DNA of 64,000 nucleotides. It comes from Sphingomonas lutea (lineage in GTDB: Bacteria; Pseudomonadota; Alphaproteobacteria; Sphingomonadales; Sphingomonadaceae). The number at the start of each line of letters is the position of its first letter. The stretch's first letter is position 1. The notes below the pieces were generated by a model. It searched no databases. It was given only the letters and a program-made list of their open reading frames with translations, and had not been told where the DNA came from. The position numbers were made by a program, and so were the translations under genes. Where the stretch lies: contig NZ_CP060718.1 in NCBI RefSeq assembly GCF_014396785.1, positions 1,012,501 through 1,076,500 on the forward strand. The letters are read 5' to 3'. Shown here one piece after another: positions 8,190 to 17,281 of the stretch.

Positions 8190-9059
8190 TCAGGCGGTCT
8201 GGTTGAGCGGGATGGCGCTGCGCTGGCTGGTGTTGGTGCCCAGGAAGGCGCGGATGTCGTCGGTCAGCCGCTGCTTGTCGGTGGCGAACAGGCCGTGGGC
8301 CGATCCGTCATATTCGATCAACTGCGCTTCCGGAACCGCCTTCTTCACCTCGCGCGCGGTGGCGTCGATGGGGACGGTCGCGTCCTTGGTGCCGTGGATG
8401 ACCAGCGTCGGCATGGTGAAGGCCTTGAGGTCGCCGCGGAAATCGGTGGTGGCAAAGGCCTGTGCCGCCGCCAGCGTCGGCCGCAATCCCGCCATCAGGG
8501 CCTGGCGCTGGAAATCCTCGAGCACGCCATCGCTTACCGGATGGGAAATCACGCCATTGCCATAGAAATCCTTGGCGAAGGACTGGAAGAAGTCGGCGCG
8601 ATCCTGTTTCATGCCGGCGGTCATTTCATCGAAGGTCGACTGCGGAACGCCGTTGGGATTGTCGTCGGTCTGCAGCATGTAGGGCACGACCGATCCGATC
8701 AGGATCGCCTTGCTGAACTTGTTGCCATGGCGGGCAACAAGCTTGGCGACTTCACCGCCACCCATGGAAAAGCCCGCGACGACGATATTGCCGCTGACCC
8801 CAGCGTCGTCGAGCACCGCTTCGACGTCGGACGCGAACGTGTTGTAGTCGTACCCGTCCCACGGCTGGTCGGAGCGGCCGAATCCGCGGCGATCAGGGAC
8901 AATGCTGCGGTAACCGTCCTCGGCGAGAGCGACCGCGAGGTCGTCGAACGTATCGCTGGTCAGCGGCCAGCCGTGGAGGAGGACAATCGGCGAACCATCG
9001 CGCGGTCCCCAGTCCTTGTAGAAAAGTGAAACTTTGTCCTTGGTCACGGCGCGGGGCAT
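8190..9059 (-). CDS. Alpha/beta hydrolase, non-heme chloroperoxidase-like
   Basis: The 289-residue product begins MPRAVTKDKVSLFYKDWGP. The start at 9059 is set by an AGGAG site seven bases upstream, although the frame stays open far beyond. The hydrolase fold motifs are HGWPLTSDTFD (oxyanion loop), the nucleophile elbow GFSMGG (Ser), the acid in HGTKDATVP and the catalytic His in DGSAHGLF. HGWPLxxDxFD is typical of the bromoperoxidase/arylesterase branch (cofactor-free haloperoxidases). In vivo most of these act as esterases. It lies 36 bases upstream of the MFS gene and may be cotranscribed with it. Confidence 0.92.
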   Translation of the reverse strand: MPRAVTKDKVSLFYKDWGPRDGSPIVLLHGWPLTSDTFDDLAVALAEDGYRSIVPDRRGFGRSDQPWDGYDYNTFASDVEAVLDDAGVSGNIVVAGFSMGGGEVAKLVARHGNKFSKAILIGSVVPYMLQTDDNPNGVPQSTFDEMTAGMKQDRADFFQSFAKDFYGNGVISHPVSDGVLEDFQRQALMAGLRPTLAAAQAFATTDFRGDLKAFTMPTLVIHGTKDATVPIDATAREVKKAVPEAQLIEYDGSAHGLFATDKQRLTDDIRAFLGTNTSQRSAIPLNQTA

Positions 9060-9170
9060 TACGGAAACTCCTAACTGGGGGAACGGCATCAACGCGTGGC
9101 GCCATGGAAGGTGTCGCTCAGCAAAGCGCAGCCCCTTGCGTTCGTGCTTCGTTCCAGTAACTTGTGCGCC

Positions 9171-10541
9171 ATGGCGAAGGTCAAAGCGCGTTACGTCTGC
9201 CAGGCCTGCGGATCGGTTTCGACCCGCTGGCAGGGCCAGTGCGCCGATTGCGCCGAATGGAACACGCTCGTCCAGGAATCGGCCGATGTGTCGAGCATCT
9301 TTGCGGCCAAGCATAATTTGCAGGGCGGCGGGCGCACGATCCAGCTGGTCGGCCTCGAAACGCCCGCCGCCTTGCCCGATCGGCTTGCCAGCGGACTCGC
9401 CGAATTCGACCGCGCGATCGGCGGCGGCATCGTTGCCGGTTCGGCGATGCTCGTCGGCGGCGATCCGGGTATCGGCAAATCGACCTTGTTGTTGCAGGTC
9501 GCGGCGCGGCTGGCCGCCGAAGGGCGGCGGGTCGTCTATGTGTCGGGCGAGGAATCGGCCGAGCAAGTGCGCCTGCGCGCGGTCCGGCTCGGGCTTGGCG
9601 GCGCGCCGGTGCAGCTCGCAGCGGCGACTTCGGTGCGCGATATCCTGACGACAATGGGGGAGAGCGAGCCGCCGGCGCTGCTGGTCATCGATTCGATCCA
9701 GACGATGCACAGCGACCTGATCGAGGGCGCGCCGGGCACCGTCAGCCAGGTCCGCGCGTCGGCGCAGGAACTGGTGCGCTTCGCCAAGGAGCGCGGCACC
9801 GCCGTGATCCTGGTTGGCCATGTCACCAAGGACGGGACGATCGCCGGTCCGCGCGTGCTTGAGCATATGGTCGACACCGTGCTCAGCTTCGAAGGCGAGC
9901 GCAGCCATCAATATCGCATCCTGCGCGCCATGAAGAACCGCTTCGGCGGGACCGACGAGATTGGCGTATTCGCGATGGAAGGCGCGGGGCTGACGGAGGT
10001 CGCCAATCCGTCGGCTTTGTTCCTGACCAATCGCGGCGAGCCGGTCAGCGGCACCAGCGTCTTTCCTGCGATCGAAGGCACGCGCCCCGTGCTCGTCGAA
10101 ATCCAGGCGCTGGTCGTGCGCCTGGCGTCGGGCGCGACGCCGCGGCGTGCCTCGGTCGGGTGGGACAGCGGCCGCTTAGCGATGATCCTGGCCGTCCTCG
10201 AAGCGCGCTGCGGCCTCAGTTTCGCGACATCCGAAGTCTATCTGAACGTCGCCGGCGGTTATCGCCTGAGCGATCCCGCCGCAGACCTTGCCGTCGCCGC
10301 CGCGCTAATTTCCGCGCTGTCCGAGCGGCCCGTGCCGAGCGAGGCGGTGATCCTGGGCGAGATTGCGCTGTCGGGGGAGATCCGCCCGGTGGCGCATGCC
10401 GGGCTGCGCCTCAAGGAAAGCGCCAAATTGGGGTTCGAGACTGCCTGGGTGCCTAAAAGCGTGAAGGGCGGCGAGAAGGGGATGCGCCTGGCCGAATTCG
10501 CCAACCTGCGCCAGCTAGTCGAGCAGATCCTCGGCCGTTAG
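9171..10541 (+). CDS. radA: DNA repair/recombination ATPase RadA
   Basis: The protein is 456 residues from the ATG at 9171 (MAKVKARYVCQACG). It has an N-terminal C4 zinc finger (CQACG...CADC), a RecA-like ATPase with Walker A GDPGIGKST, the RadA-specific KNRFGGTDEIG motif, and a C-terminal Lon-like domain. RadA promotes branch migration in homologous recombination. It faces the thioesterase gene, and the two stop codons overlap by two bases. Confidence 0.97.
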   Translation: MAKVKARYVCQACGSVSTRWQGQCADCAEWNTLVQESADVSSIFAAKHNLQGGGRTIQLVGLETPAALPDRLASGLAEFDRAIGGGIVAGSAMLVGGDPGIGKSTLLLQVAARLAAEGRRVVYVSGEESAEQVRLRAVRLGLGGAPVQLAAATSVRDILTTMGESEPPALLVIDSIQTMHSDLIEGAPGTVSQVRASAQELVRFAKERGTAVILVGHVTKDGTIAGPRVLEHMVDTVLSFEGERSHQYRILRAMKNRFGGTDEIGVFAMEGAGLTEVANPSALFLTNRGEPVSGTSVFPAIEGTRPVLVEIQALVVRLASGATPRRASVGWDSGRLAMILAVLEARCGLSFATSEVYLNVAGGYRLSDPAADLAVAAALISALSERPVPSEAVILGEIALSGEIRPVAHAGLRLKESAKLGFETAWVPKSVKGGEKGMRLAEFANLRQLVEQILGR

Positions 10542-10972
10542 CCGCGCGCCATCGCGATGACCGCCATCGTCAGGCGCGAAATGCAGACGAGCCGGTCGTC
10601 ATCGTCGGTGATCCTGATCGTCCACACCTGCGTAGTCCGCCCGATCGCGTCGGGGCGCGCGGTGCCGTAAACGTATCCGCCTTTGACCGGGCGGATGTGG
10701 TTGGCGTTGATCTCTAGCCCGACGGCGAGGAACTGGTTGCTGTCGAGCACCATGTTGGCTGCGACCGAACCCACCGTCTCGGCCAGCGCGCAGGACGCGC
10801 CGCCGTGAAGCCGGCCCTGCGGCTGCACCGTGCGGTGATCGACCGGCATGCGCGCCTTTAGAAAATCGTCGCCCACTTCGACGATTTCGATGCCGAGATG
10901 CGCGATCATCGTACCCGCGCCGCTGCCTGTAACCGCATTTGGATCAGGATTCTCAAGATGCCAAATGGCCAT
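10538..10972 (-). CDS. PaaI-like hotdog thioesterase
   Basis: This is a hotdog-fold protein of the PaaI/YbgC group. GRLHGGASCALAETVGSVAA carries the family HGG motif and the catalytic acid (Glu in LAET). I place the start at 10972 (MAIWHLENPD), which has GGGA at usual spacing and gives 144 residues, the normal family length; ATGs at 10984 and 11026 are in frame but less well supported. It should hydrolyse small or aromatic acyl-CoA thioesters in the cytosol. Confidence 0.88.
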   Translation of the reverse strand: MAIWHLENPDPNAVTGSGAGTMIAHLGIEIVEVGDDFLKARMPVDHRTVQPQGRLHGGASCALAETVGSVAANMVLDSNQFLAVGLEINANHIRPVKGGYVYGTARPDAIGRTTQVWTIRITDDDDRLVCISRLTMAVIAMARG

Positions 10973-11034
10973 GCTTCGTCCCATCGTTTCGCGGTCTTTA
11001 CCGTCTGGGAGCTTTGACCGAAACATCGTGATTT

Positions 11035-12373
11035 ATGAGCAAGCGTTCGTCCCGCCTAGCCAAGGAATTGATGGTCGCAGGACTGGCCGTCCTGCTGCTG
11101 GCCGCCGCGCTCGTCGCCTTGAGTTGCACCGTCGGCGGCAACGATGCTCGCGCGGGGCTGCAGGGATTGGTGCGAGCGATCTGCCCGCCCGCCAATCGGA
11201 ACGTCGTGCCTGCACCTGGAGGGTGGGGGGCACTGACCGGGATCATCTTTCTGATTGTCCTCGGGATCGCCTGCTTGATTGTCGGCGCGATATTGACCTT
11301 CCGTCCCGCCAGAAGCGCGGAGGACGATCAGGTTGAGATAAACCGGCACCAACCGACGACCGCGGTCGAGGCGCCGCCTGCGGCCAGCTTCGGCCGGTGC
11401 GAGAAACGTACACCTCGCCGATCGGCCGAGCCTAGCCAAGCATGGAGCCTTATGGACACCATCCGCAATCAAGTGGAGCTGGGCCAGCTCGACACGGCGC
11501 TCGAAATGGCCGGTCGGGCGATCGTCGAGAGCGGCAATCCGCGCCTCATCAAAGCGCTGAACGATAGTCGTCCACTCGACTGCGATTGGACGCAGGTCGT
11601 TGCTGCGGCGATCGAAGCGGACTTCGACGCCAAGGCCGCAGGACGCGAGGGATGCCGCGACATCCTTCTGCAACTCTCGGCCTTCCCCGAAGATCGTACG
11701 GTCTTCACCTCCGGTTTCTTCGGTCCGCGTCCGCCACAATCGGACAGCGATCGGCTGGAGCATGGGCAGCGGGCGCCGTCCCGGGTGGGGCGGAGCGAAG
11801 CCATTGACGTTCCGGGGTTGGCAGCGCTTGCTGCGCTCGAAAGCGACGCTGGGCTGAGCGGTCAACAGCGCATCGAACAGGAACGCTTGGCGGGGACCTT
11901 GCTCGTCCTGCGCTTTCTCGAGACGATCCGACGATATGCCGCGGACATGGGCTTCCCCTTCCCGGTCACGCTTCGTGCTGGCGTCGAGTCGGTCGGTGGG
12001 GAGGATGCCATTCGCCAGCTCTCGCCGCGCTTGCACATTGGACTTGCCGAGCCGGGTCGCGCCGATTGGCGCCGACGTCGTGCAACGGCTCGCCGATCGC
12101 TACGCCCGGCATGGCGAAGCTTGGCGGATCGATTGCCGGGATCGGGTGGCCGTGCTCCGTGAATCTTTCGCCGAGCGGGGTCGGGTCGAGAGCATGTTGA
12201 TCCCCCACGACATGCCGGAGCATCGTTATTACGAAGACTTGGAAAACCGCCTGGTGATGTACGAGCCGGAGAATCGCGTTTCACCGGAGCAGTTCGCGAA
12301 GTTGGCGGCAAAGGTCGCAGAACATCGCGAGCGCGCCGGGCCGCGGCCGGTGGATCCGGCGCCCTACCTTTAG
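11035..12373 (+). pseudogene. Membrane-anchored hypothetical protein with an apparent frameshift
   Basis: The frame from ATG 11035 encodes two hydrophobic segments (about residues 12-30 and 63-88) and a long hydrophilic helical domain. It runs credibly to about base 12050 (LSPRLHIGLAEPG) and then becomes Arg/Trp-rich nonsense ending at 12162. The +1 frame takes over at the same point (RVAPIGADVVQRLADRYARHG...) and runs with normal composition to 12373. Joined, the product would be about 445 residues. A one-base insertion (or two-base loss) near 12050-12065 explains this; it may be a real mutation or a sequence error. No family is recognised. It lies between radA and cvpA. Confidence 0.6.
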
Positions 12374-12429
12374 CCTCAAATCGGGGGCGCCACTGGCGCT
12401 CTGCGTCCGCCGACGCTAGCCGAAGCGCG

Positions 12430-12954
12430 ATGACTGCGCTCGACGTCTTCGTCTTCCTGCTGCTGATCGGCGGCGCCCTTGTCGGCTTCGTGCGCGGCTT
12501 CGTGCACGAGGTGGTCTCGCTGCTCGCCTGGGTCTTCGCCATCGCGATGCTCAAGCTGTTCCACGATCAAATGTGGACCGGGCTGATCAATTCGACGGGC
12601 TCAAGCTCGCCGGCTGCCGCGGTGATCGCCTTCGCCATTCTGTTCCTTCCCAGCTTCGTGATCGTGAAGCTGCTTGCCAGGTCGCTGGGCGGAAAGACCC
12701 GGCGTTCGCGCTATCTCGGCCCATTCGACCGCATCCTCGGCGGCGGGTTCGGCATGCTCAAGGGGCTGCTCGGCGTGACGCTTTTCTTCCTCCTCGCCAA
12801 TCTGGCGACCGACATGGTCTATGGCCCGCAGGCGGCGCGGCCTGAATGGATGCGCAAGTCGCGCACCTTCCCGCTGCTTAACGCCAGCGGCCGCGCGATC
12901 GTCGACTGGGTCGAGGCGCGGCGGCTGCATGTGAACAAGGTGGGGGAGGAATGA
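12430..12954 (+). CDS. cvpA: CvpA family membrane protein
   Basis: The 174-residue product has four hydrophobic segments and starts [31 protein letters not shown], the typical CvpA opening (D-x-x-x-...-G-x-x-R-G-F). The central [19 protein letters not shown] segment is also family-typical. CvpA is an inner-membrane protein first linked to colicin V production and later to envelope homeostasis. Its last four bases overlap the cysS start (ATGA), so the two are translationally coupled. Confidence 0.92.
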   Translation: MTALDVFVFLLLIGGALVGFVRGFVHEVVSLLAWVFAIAMLKLFHDQMWTGLINSTGSSSPAAAVIAFAILFLPSFVIVKLLARSLGGKTRRSRYLGPFDRILGGGFGMLKGLLGVTLFFLLANLATDMVYGPQAARPEWMRKSRTFPLLNASGRAIVDWVEARRLHVNKVGEE

Positions 12955-14261
12955 TCCGGCTGTACGACACGATGGCGCGCGAGAAGCGCGAATTTCGCCC
13001 CGCCGACCCGAAGCGCATCACCATGTATGTGTGCGGGCCCACGGTTTATGGCCGCGCGCATATCGGCAATGCGCGGCCGGCGGTGGTGTTCGACACGCTC
13101 GCACGCCTGATTCGCCACGAATATGGCGAGAATTCCCTCGTTTACGCGCGCAACGTTACCGACGTCGATGACAAGATCATCGCCGCCGCCGAAGACGAGG
13201 GCGTCGATCCGGGCGTCATCACCAATCGCTACGAGCGGCATTACCTCGAGGACATGGGCGCGCTTGGTGTTGGCCCACCCGACATCGCGCCGCATGCGAC
13301 GCAGGAAATCGCGGCGATGATTGCGATCATCGGGGAACTCATCGCCAAGAACCATGCTTACACCGCCGAGGGCCATGTGCTGTTCAGCGTCCCGAGCGAC
13401 CCCGATTATGGCGCTTTGTCGCGCCGCGATCGTGACGCGATGATCGCCGGCGCGCGGGTCGAGGTCGCTCCCTACAAGCGCGATCCGGCGGACTTCGTGC
13501 TGTGGAAGCCTAGCCCCGAAGGCGTCGTCGGCTGGGACAGCCCGTGGGGCCGCGGCCGGCCGGGCTGGCACATCGAATGTTCGGCGATGATCCGCGCCCA
13601 TCTCGGCAAGACGATCGACATTCATGGCGGTGGGCTCGACCTCATTTTCCCGCATCACGAAAATGAGATCGCGCAGAGCCGCTGCGCCCACGGCGGCGCC
13701 CCGCTTGCGCGCTATTGGGTGCACAACGGCTTCGTCGACATGGGCGCGGAGAAGATGTCGAAGTCGCTTGGCAACGTGATCACCCCGGCCGACCTGCTGG
13801 CGCAGGGGCATCGTGGCGAGACGCTTCGGCTGGCGCTGCTGTCGGCGCATTATCGCCAGCCGCTGGCGTGGACCGAGGATGCGATCTCGCAGGCCAAGAC
13901 CATGCTCGATCGGCTCTACCGGTCGGCCGGGGATGCAACGGCCGGCGCGCCCGGGGAGAGCGTTGTGGAGGCCTTAGCGGACGACCTGAATACGCCGCTC
14001 GCGCTGACCCGATTGATGGCGCTCGATGATCCGGCAGTTCTCAGAGCCAGCGCGGCGCTGCTCGGCCTTTTGCAAAGCTCCGCCGACGAATGGTTTCGGG
14101 GCGATGCCGACGTGGCGACGATTGAAGCACGCATCGCCGAGCGCGTCGCCGCCAAGGCGGCACGCGACTTCGCAACGGCCGACCGTATTCGCGACGAACT
14201 CAAGGCCGAGGGCATTGTTTTGGAGGACGGACCGGCTGGGACTACATGGCGGCGGGAATGA
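12951..14261 (+). CDS. cysS: Cysteinyl-tRNA synthetase
   Basis: The 436-residue class I aminoacyl-tRNA synthetase charges tRNA-Cys. Visible motifs are [16 protein letters not shown] with the HIGH variant HIGN, zinc ligands in [14 protein letters not shown] and HHENE, and KMSKSLGN. It is about 25 residues shorter than the E. coli enzyme, mainly in the C-terminal anticodon region, as is usual in this lineage. It is coupled by ATGA overlaps to cvpA before it and to the NifU-like gene after it. Confidence 0.97.
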   Translation: MIRLYDTMAREKREFRPADPKRITMYVCGPTVYGRAHIGNARPAVVFDTLARLIRHEYGENSLVYARNVTDVDDKIIAAAEDEGVDPGVITNRYERHYLEDMGALGVGPPDIAPHATQEIAAMIAIIGELIAKNHAYTAEGHVLFSVPSDPDYGALSRRDRDAMIAGARVEVAPYKRDPADFVLWKPSPEGVVGWDSPWGRGRPGWHIECSAMIRAHLGKTIDIHGGGLDLIFPHHENEIAQSRCAHGGAPLARYWVHNGFVDMGAEKMSKSLGNVITPADLLAQGHRGETLRLALLSAHYRQPLAWTEDAISQAKTMLDRLYRSAGDATAGAPGESVVEALADDLNTPLALTRLMALDDPAVLRASAALLGLLQSSADEWFRGDADVATIEARIAERVAAKAARDFATADRIRDELKAEGIVLEDGPAGTTWRRE

Positions 14262-14680
14262 CCGCGCACGCCTACACGACCGACATCCTGCGCCTAGCGG
14301 CTTCGCTGGGCGAGCCGCGCGAACTGGACAGCGTTCATGGCCAGGCCGAGCTACGATCCCCGACTTGCGGAAGCGTCATTCGCCTTACGGTCGAACTTGA
14401 CGACCACCGTCGCGTCAAATGCCTGTCGCAAGCGGTGCAGGCGTGCGCCTTCGGCCAGGCGTCGGCGGCGCTGATGGAGCAGGGGGTGACTGGCATGGGC
14501 CATAAGGACGCGGCGGACGCATTGCTCGCCCTGAGCGCGTGGCTGTCGGGCGCGCGCGACGATCCGGGCGAGTGGCCCGGCCTCGATGTCCTTGAACCCG
14601 CGCGGTCGCGCAGCGGGCGGCATGGGGCGATCCTGCTGCCGTTCCGCACGCTGTTGGCCGCGCTAGAGGACGCCAAATGA
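14258..14680 (+). CDS. NifU/IscU N-terminal-like iron-sulfur scaffold protein
   Basis: The product is about 140 residues ([19 protein letters not shown]). The start at 14258 overlaps the cysS stop as ATGA; an in-frame ATG at 14246 is possible. PTCGSVIRL and [15 protein letters not shown] match the Cys-bearing segments of the IscU/NifU N-terminal domain, but the classical CGD motif and three-Cys pattern are only partly kept. It may be a divergent scaffold or carrier for Fe-S clusters. It sits in a cvpA-cysS-nifU-antiporter run with four-base overlaps. Confidence 0.8.
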   Translation: MTAHAYTTDILRLAASLGEPRELDSVHGQAELRSPTCGSVIRLTVELDDHRRVKCLSQAVQACAFGQASAALMEQGVTGMGHKDAADALLALSAWLSGARDDPGEWPGLDVLEPARSRSGRHGAILLPFRTLLAALEDAK

Positions 14681-16503
14681 GCAGTGCGGCGGAAACCGCC
14701 GCGTCGACCACGGTCCTGCTCGAGGCGACCGCGATCATGCTCGGCGCGGCGCTGCTGTCGGTGCTCATTTTCCGCAAGCTGAAGCTCGGCGCGACCCTCG
14801 GCTATATCGTCGGCGGAATGGTGATCGGGCCGCAGGTGCTGGGCCTGATCCGCGATCCGGAAGCGCTCGCCGGGCTGACCGAAGTCGGGATTGCGCTGCT
14901 GCTGTTCATTGTCGGGCTCGAGCTCAATCCAGCGCGTCTGTGGCGGCTGCGGCGCGATATCTTCGGGCTTGGCCTGGCCCAGGTCGTGCTGTGCGGGATC
15001 GCGATCAGCCTGTTCGCGGGCGGTACTTTGAGCGTAACTTGGGCGGCGGCGCTGGCGATCGGCCTGCCGCTGGCGCTCAGCTCGACCGCGCAGGTGCTGC
15101 CGATGCTGCGCGCGGACAATGAGCTGACCACCGCCAAGGGCGAGCGCGCTTTCTCCATCCTGCTGTTCCAGGACCTCAGCATCGTGCCGATGATCACGAT
15201 CATCGCCGCAATGTCGCGCGTTCCGCCCGACCCCGCGGCGCCGGGCGGCGCGATGCTGGCGCTGTACACCGTCGTCGCGGTGATCGGCCTGGTGCTCGCG
15301 GGACGCTTGCTGCTCGCGCCGATGTTCCGGCTGATCGGGCGTCTGGGCGAGCGCGAATTGTTTGTCGTCGCCGGCCTGTTCACGGTGATTGCCGCCTCCG
15401 CGCTGATGCATGCGTTCGGCCTGTCGGTCGCGCTCGGTGCGTTCGTCGCCGGGGTGATGCTCGCCGAAAGCCCTTACCGGCACGAGCTGGAAAGCGATGT
15501 CGAGCCTTTCCGCTCGATCCTTCTCGGCTTGTTCTTCCTCTCGGTCGGCATGATGCTCGACCTGTCGGTGATCGCCGAACGGCCGCTGTTCGTGGTCGGG
15601 ATCGCGCTTGCGGTGATCGTCATCAAGACGGCGATCATCACGTTCCTCTCGCGCATTGCGAAGCGGCGTTGGAACGAAAGCTTCCGGCTTGGCCTGTTGC
15701 TCAGCCAGGCGGGTGAATTCGGCTTCGTCCTGTTCGCGCAGGCGGCGGCGGCGCAGCTGATCACTTCCGATGCTGCCTCCCTGCTCGGCGCGGTCATAAC
15801 CCTATCGATGGCGACCACGCCGTTCCTGATGCGGCTGACCGACTGGCTCGAGCGGCGGGAAGAGCGTGCCGACGGGCGCGACGGGCCCGAACTTGGCCCG
15901 GACACGCCGATCATCATCGTCGGCTATGGCCGCTTCGGCCAGACGGTCGGCCAGATGCTGATGGCCAAGCGCGTTCCGGTGACCCTGGTCGATACCGACG
16001 CGGAGATGATCGACGTTGCCGGCGATTTTGGCACCAAGGTCTATTTCGGCGACGGCACGCGGATCGATCTGCTGCGCCTCGCCGGGGCGGAACAGGCGCG
16101 GGCGATCCTGTTCTGCAACGACAATGCGGCCGGCTCGCTCAGCCGCGAGGCGCTGGCGCGGGTGCTTGAGGCATTCCCGCATGCGCAAATCATGGTTCGC
16201 ACCTTCGACCGGCGGCACATGATCGACCTCGATGGTCTCGACCTTGCCTATACTCAGCGCGAATTGTTCGAAAGCGCGGTCAAGATGGGCCGCGCGGCAC
16301 TGGCCGAAGCGGGCATCGCGTCGGCCGAAGTCGACCGTGTCGAGCGCGAATATCGCTTGCGCGATTGCGAGCGGCTGGAGCGGCAGGCGAGCACCGGCAA
16401 CCTGCGCGCCGGGCTCGAGCGATCCTTCGCCCCCGATCGCGCGCTGGCCGACGAGGAAGACGACCCGTCGGTGCAAGGCGAGTCGGAGTCGAGGCCGGGC
16501 TAG
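14677..16503 (+). CDS. CPA2 cation:proton antiporter with RCK domain (KefB/KefC type)
   Basis: The protein is 608 residues. Residues 10-390 hold about twelve membrane segments of the Na+/H+ exchanger fold (GYIVGGMVIGPQVLGLI, LLLFIVGLELNP, FLSVGMMLDL). Residues 410-530 form a TrkA-N (RCK) domain with the NAD-binding motif VGYGRFGQTVGQML. This layout matches KefB/KefC, the glutathione-gated K+ efflux systems, and related YbaL proteins. Gating by glutathione is inference. The start overlaps the preceding gene (ATGA) and the end overlaps aroK, which is on the other strand. Confidence 0.94.
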   Translation: MSSAAETAASTTVLLEATAIMLGAALLSVLIFRKLKLGATLGYIVGGMVIGPQVLGLIRDPEALAGLTEVGIALLLFIVGLELNPARLWRLRRDIFGLGLAQVVLCGIAISLFAGGTLSVTWAAALAIGLPLALSSTAQVLPMLRADNELTTAKGERAFSILLFQDLSIVPMITIIAAMSRVPPDPAAPGGAMLALYTVVAVIGLVLAGRLLLAPMFRLIGRLGERELFVVAGLFTVIAASALMHAFGLSVALGAFVAGVMLAESPYRHELESDVEPFRSILLGLFFLSVGMMLDLSVIAERPLFVVGIALAVIVIKTAIITFLSRIAKRRWNESFRLGLLLSQAGEFGFVLFAQAAAAQLITSDAASLLGAVITLSMATTPFLMRLTDWLERREERADGRDGPELGPDTPIIIVGYGRFGQTVGQMLMAKRVPVTLVDTDAEMIDVAGDFGTKVYFGDGTRIDLLRLAGAEQARAILFCNDNAAGSLSREALARVLEAFPHAQIMVRTFDRRHMIDLDGLDLAYTQRELFESAVKMGRAALAEAGIASAEVDRVEREYRLRDCERLERQASTGNLRAGLERSFAPDRALADEEDDPSVQGESESRPG

Positions 16504-17051
16504 GCGGCGCTCCGCCTGGCGAGATGCGCGTCGATTTCGCGGACGATGGCGTCGACCACGTCCTTGTGGGCGCCATCCCCGCTGCGCACGTGGACATGCG
16601 CTTCGGCGTACGCCTGGCGCTCAATCTCGGCGAGGCGCTGCAGGGTTTCCTTCGGATCGGGTGTCTTCAGGAGCGGACGGGTGTCGCGCCGCCCGGTGCG
16701 CTCGGCCAGCACGTCGATCGGCGCATCGAGCCAGACCGTGATCGTCCGCTCGTTCAACAGGGCGCGGGTGCGCGGATCGACGAACACGCCGCCACCGGTG
16801 GCAATGACGCGCACTTGCCCGTCGACCAAGCGCGCTACGAGGCGCCGTTCCCCATCGCGATAATCCTGCTCGCCATAGCGTTCGAACACTTCGCCGGCGG
16901 GCAGGCCGACCGCATCCTCGATTTCCGAATCGCTATCGACGAAGGGCAGGGCCAGGCGCCTGGCGAGACGCCGGCCGACGGTCGACTTGCCGACCCCCAT
17001 CAAGCCGACGAGGACGATGGGTCGGTCGAGACGCTTGGCCAGATCCTTCAA
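16500..17051 (-). CDS. aroK: Shikimate kinase
   Basis: The 183-residue P-loop kinase phosphorylates shikimate in aromatic amino-acid synthesis. Walker A is GLMGVGKST, followed by DSDSEIE (shikimate-binding Asp), the FERYGEQDYRDGERR segment and the ATGGGVF motif. RRDTRPLL is the lid. Unlike in many bacteria, aroB is not adjacent. The gene is divergent from the small membrane-protein gene at 17147 and overlaps the antiporter gene by four bases at its 3' end. Confidence 0.96.
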   Translation of the reverse strand: MKDLAKRLDRPIVLVGLMGVGKSTVGRRLARRLALPFVDSDSEIEDAVGLPAGEVFERYGEQDYRDGERRLVARLVDGQVRVIATGGGVFVDPRTRALLNERTITVWLDAPIDVLAERTGRRDTRPLLKTPDPKETLQRLAEIERQAYAEAHVHVRSGDGAHKDVVDAIVREIDAHLARRSAA

Positions 17052-17146
17052 ACTCGCTCCGCTCTGTCAGTCACGCGAAAAGGCTATACAGCGGCTTGCG
17101 CGCTCGGCAAAAGCGCCCCGACCGGGTTCAAATGTCACGGGAAGCC

Positions 17147-17281
17147 ATGCCGAAAATCATCGTCCTTATCATCGTTCTCCTGCTCGTCGTCGGCGGCCTC
17201 TACTTCCTGTCGACGGTCCCCAGCGAGCAGCCCGCCCGAACGATCGAAGTCGACGTCCCGCAGAGCGGAAATGCGAGCTAA
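17147..17281 (+). CDS. Small single-pass membrane protein (44 aa)
   Basis: The product begins MPKIIVLIIVLLLVVGGLYF and then has a short polar tail (STVPSEQPARTIEVDVPQSG). This is one membrane helix with a periplasmic C-terminus by the positive-inside rule. ATG 17147 has GGGAAG close upstream; ATG 17132 is an in-frame alternative. Its stop overlaps the start of the next gene (17271) by 11 bases, so the two are almost certainly coupled. No family recognised. Confidence 0.6.
   Translation: MPKIIVLIIVLLLVVGGLYFLSTVPSEQPARTIEVDVPQSGNAS

Noticed and set aside
9075-9110. GGGGGAAC upstream of radA as a stress promoter
   Set aside because: No CGTT/GTT element is found at 16-17 bases.
9060-9911. Long N-terminal extension of the alpha/beta hydrolase frame
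   Set aside because: It lies opposite radA; an AGGAG site supports the start at 9059, and the extension has no hydrolase sequence.
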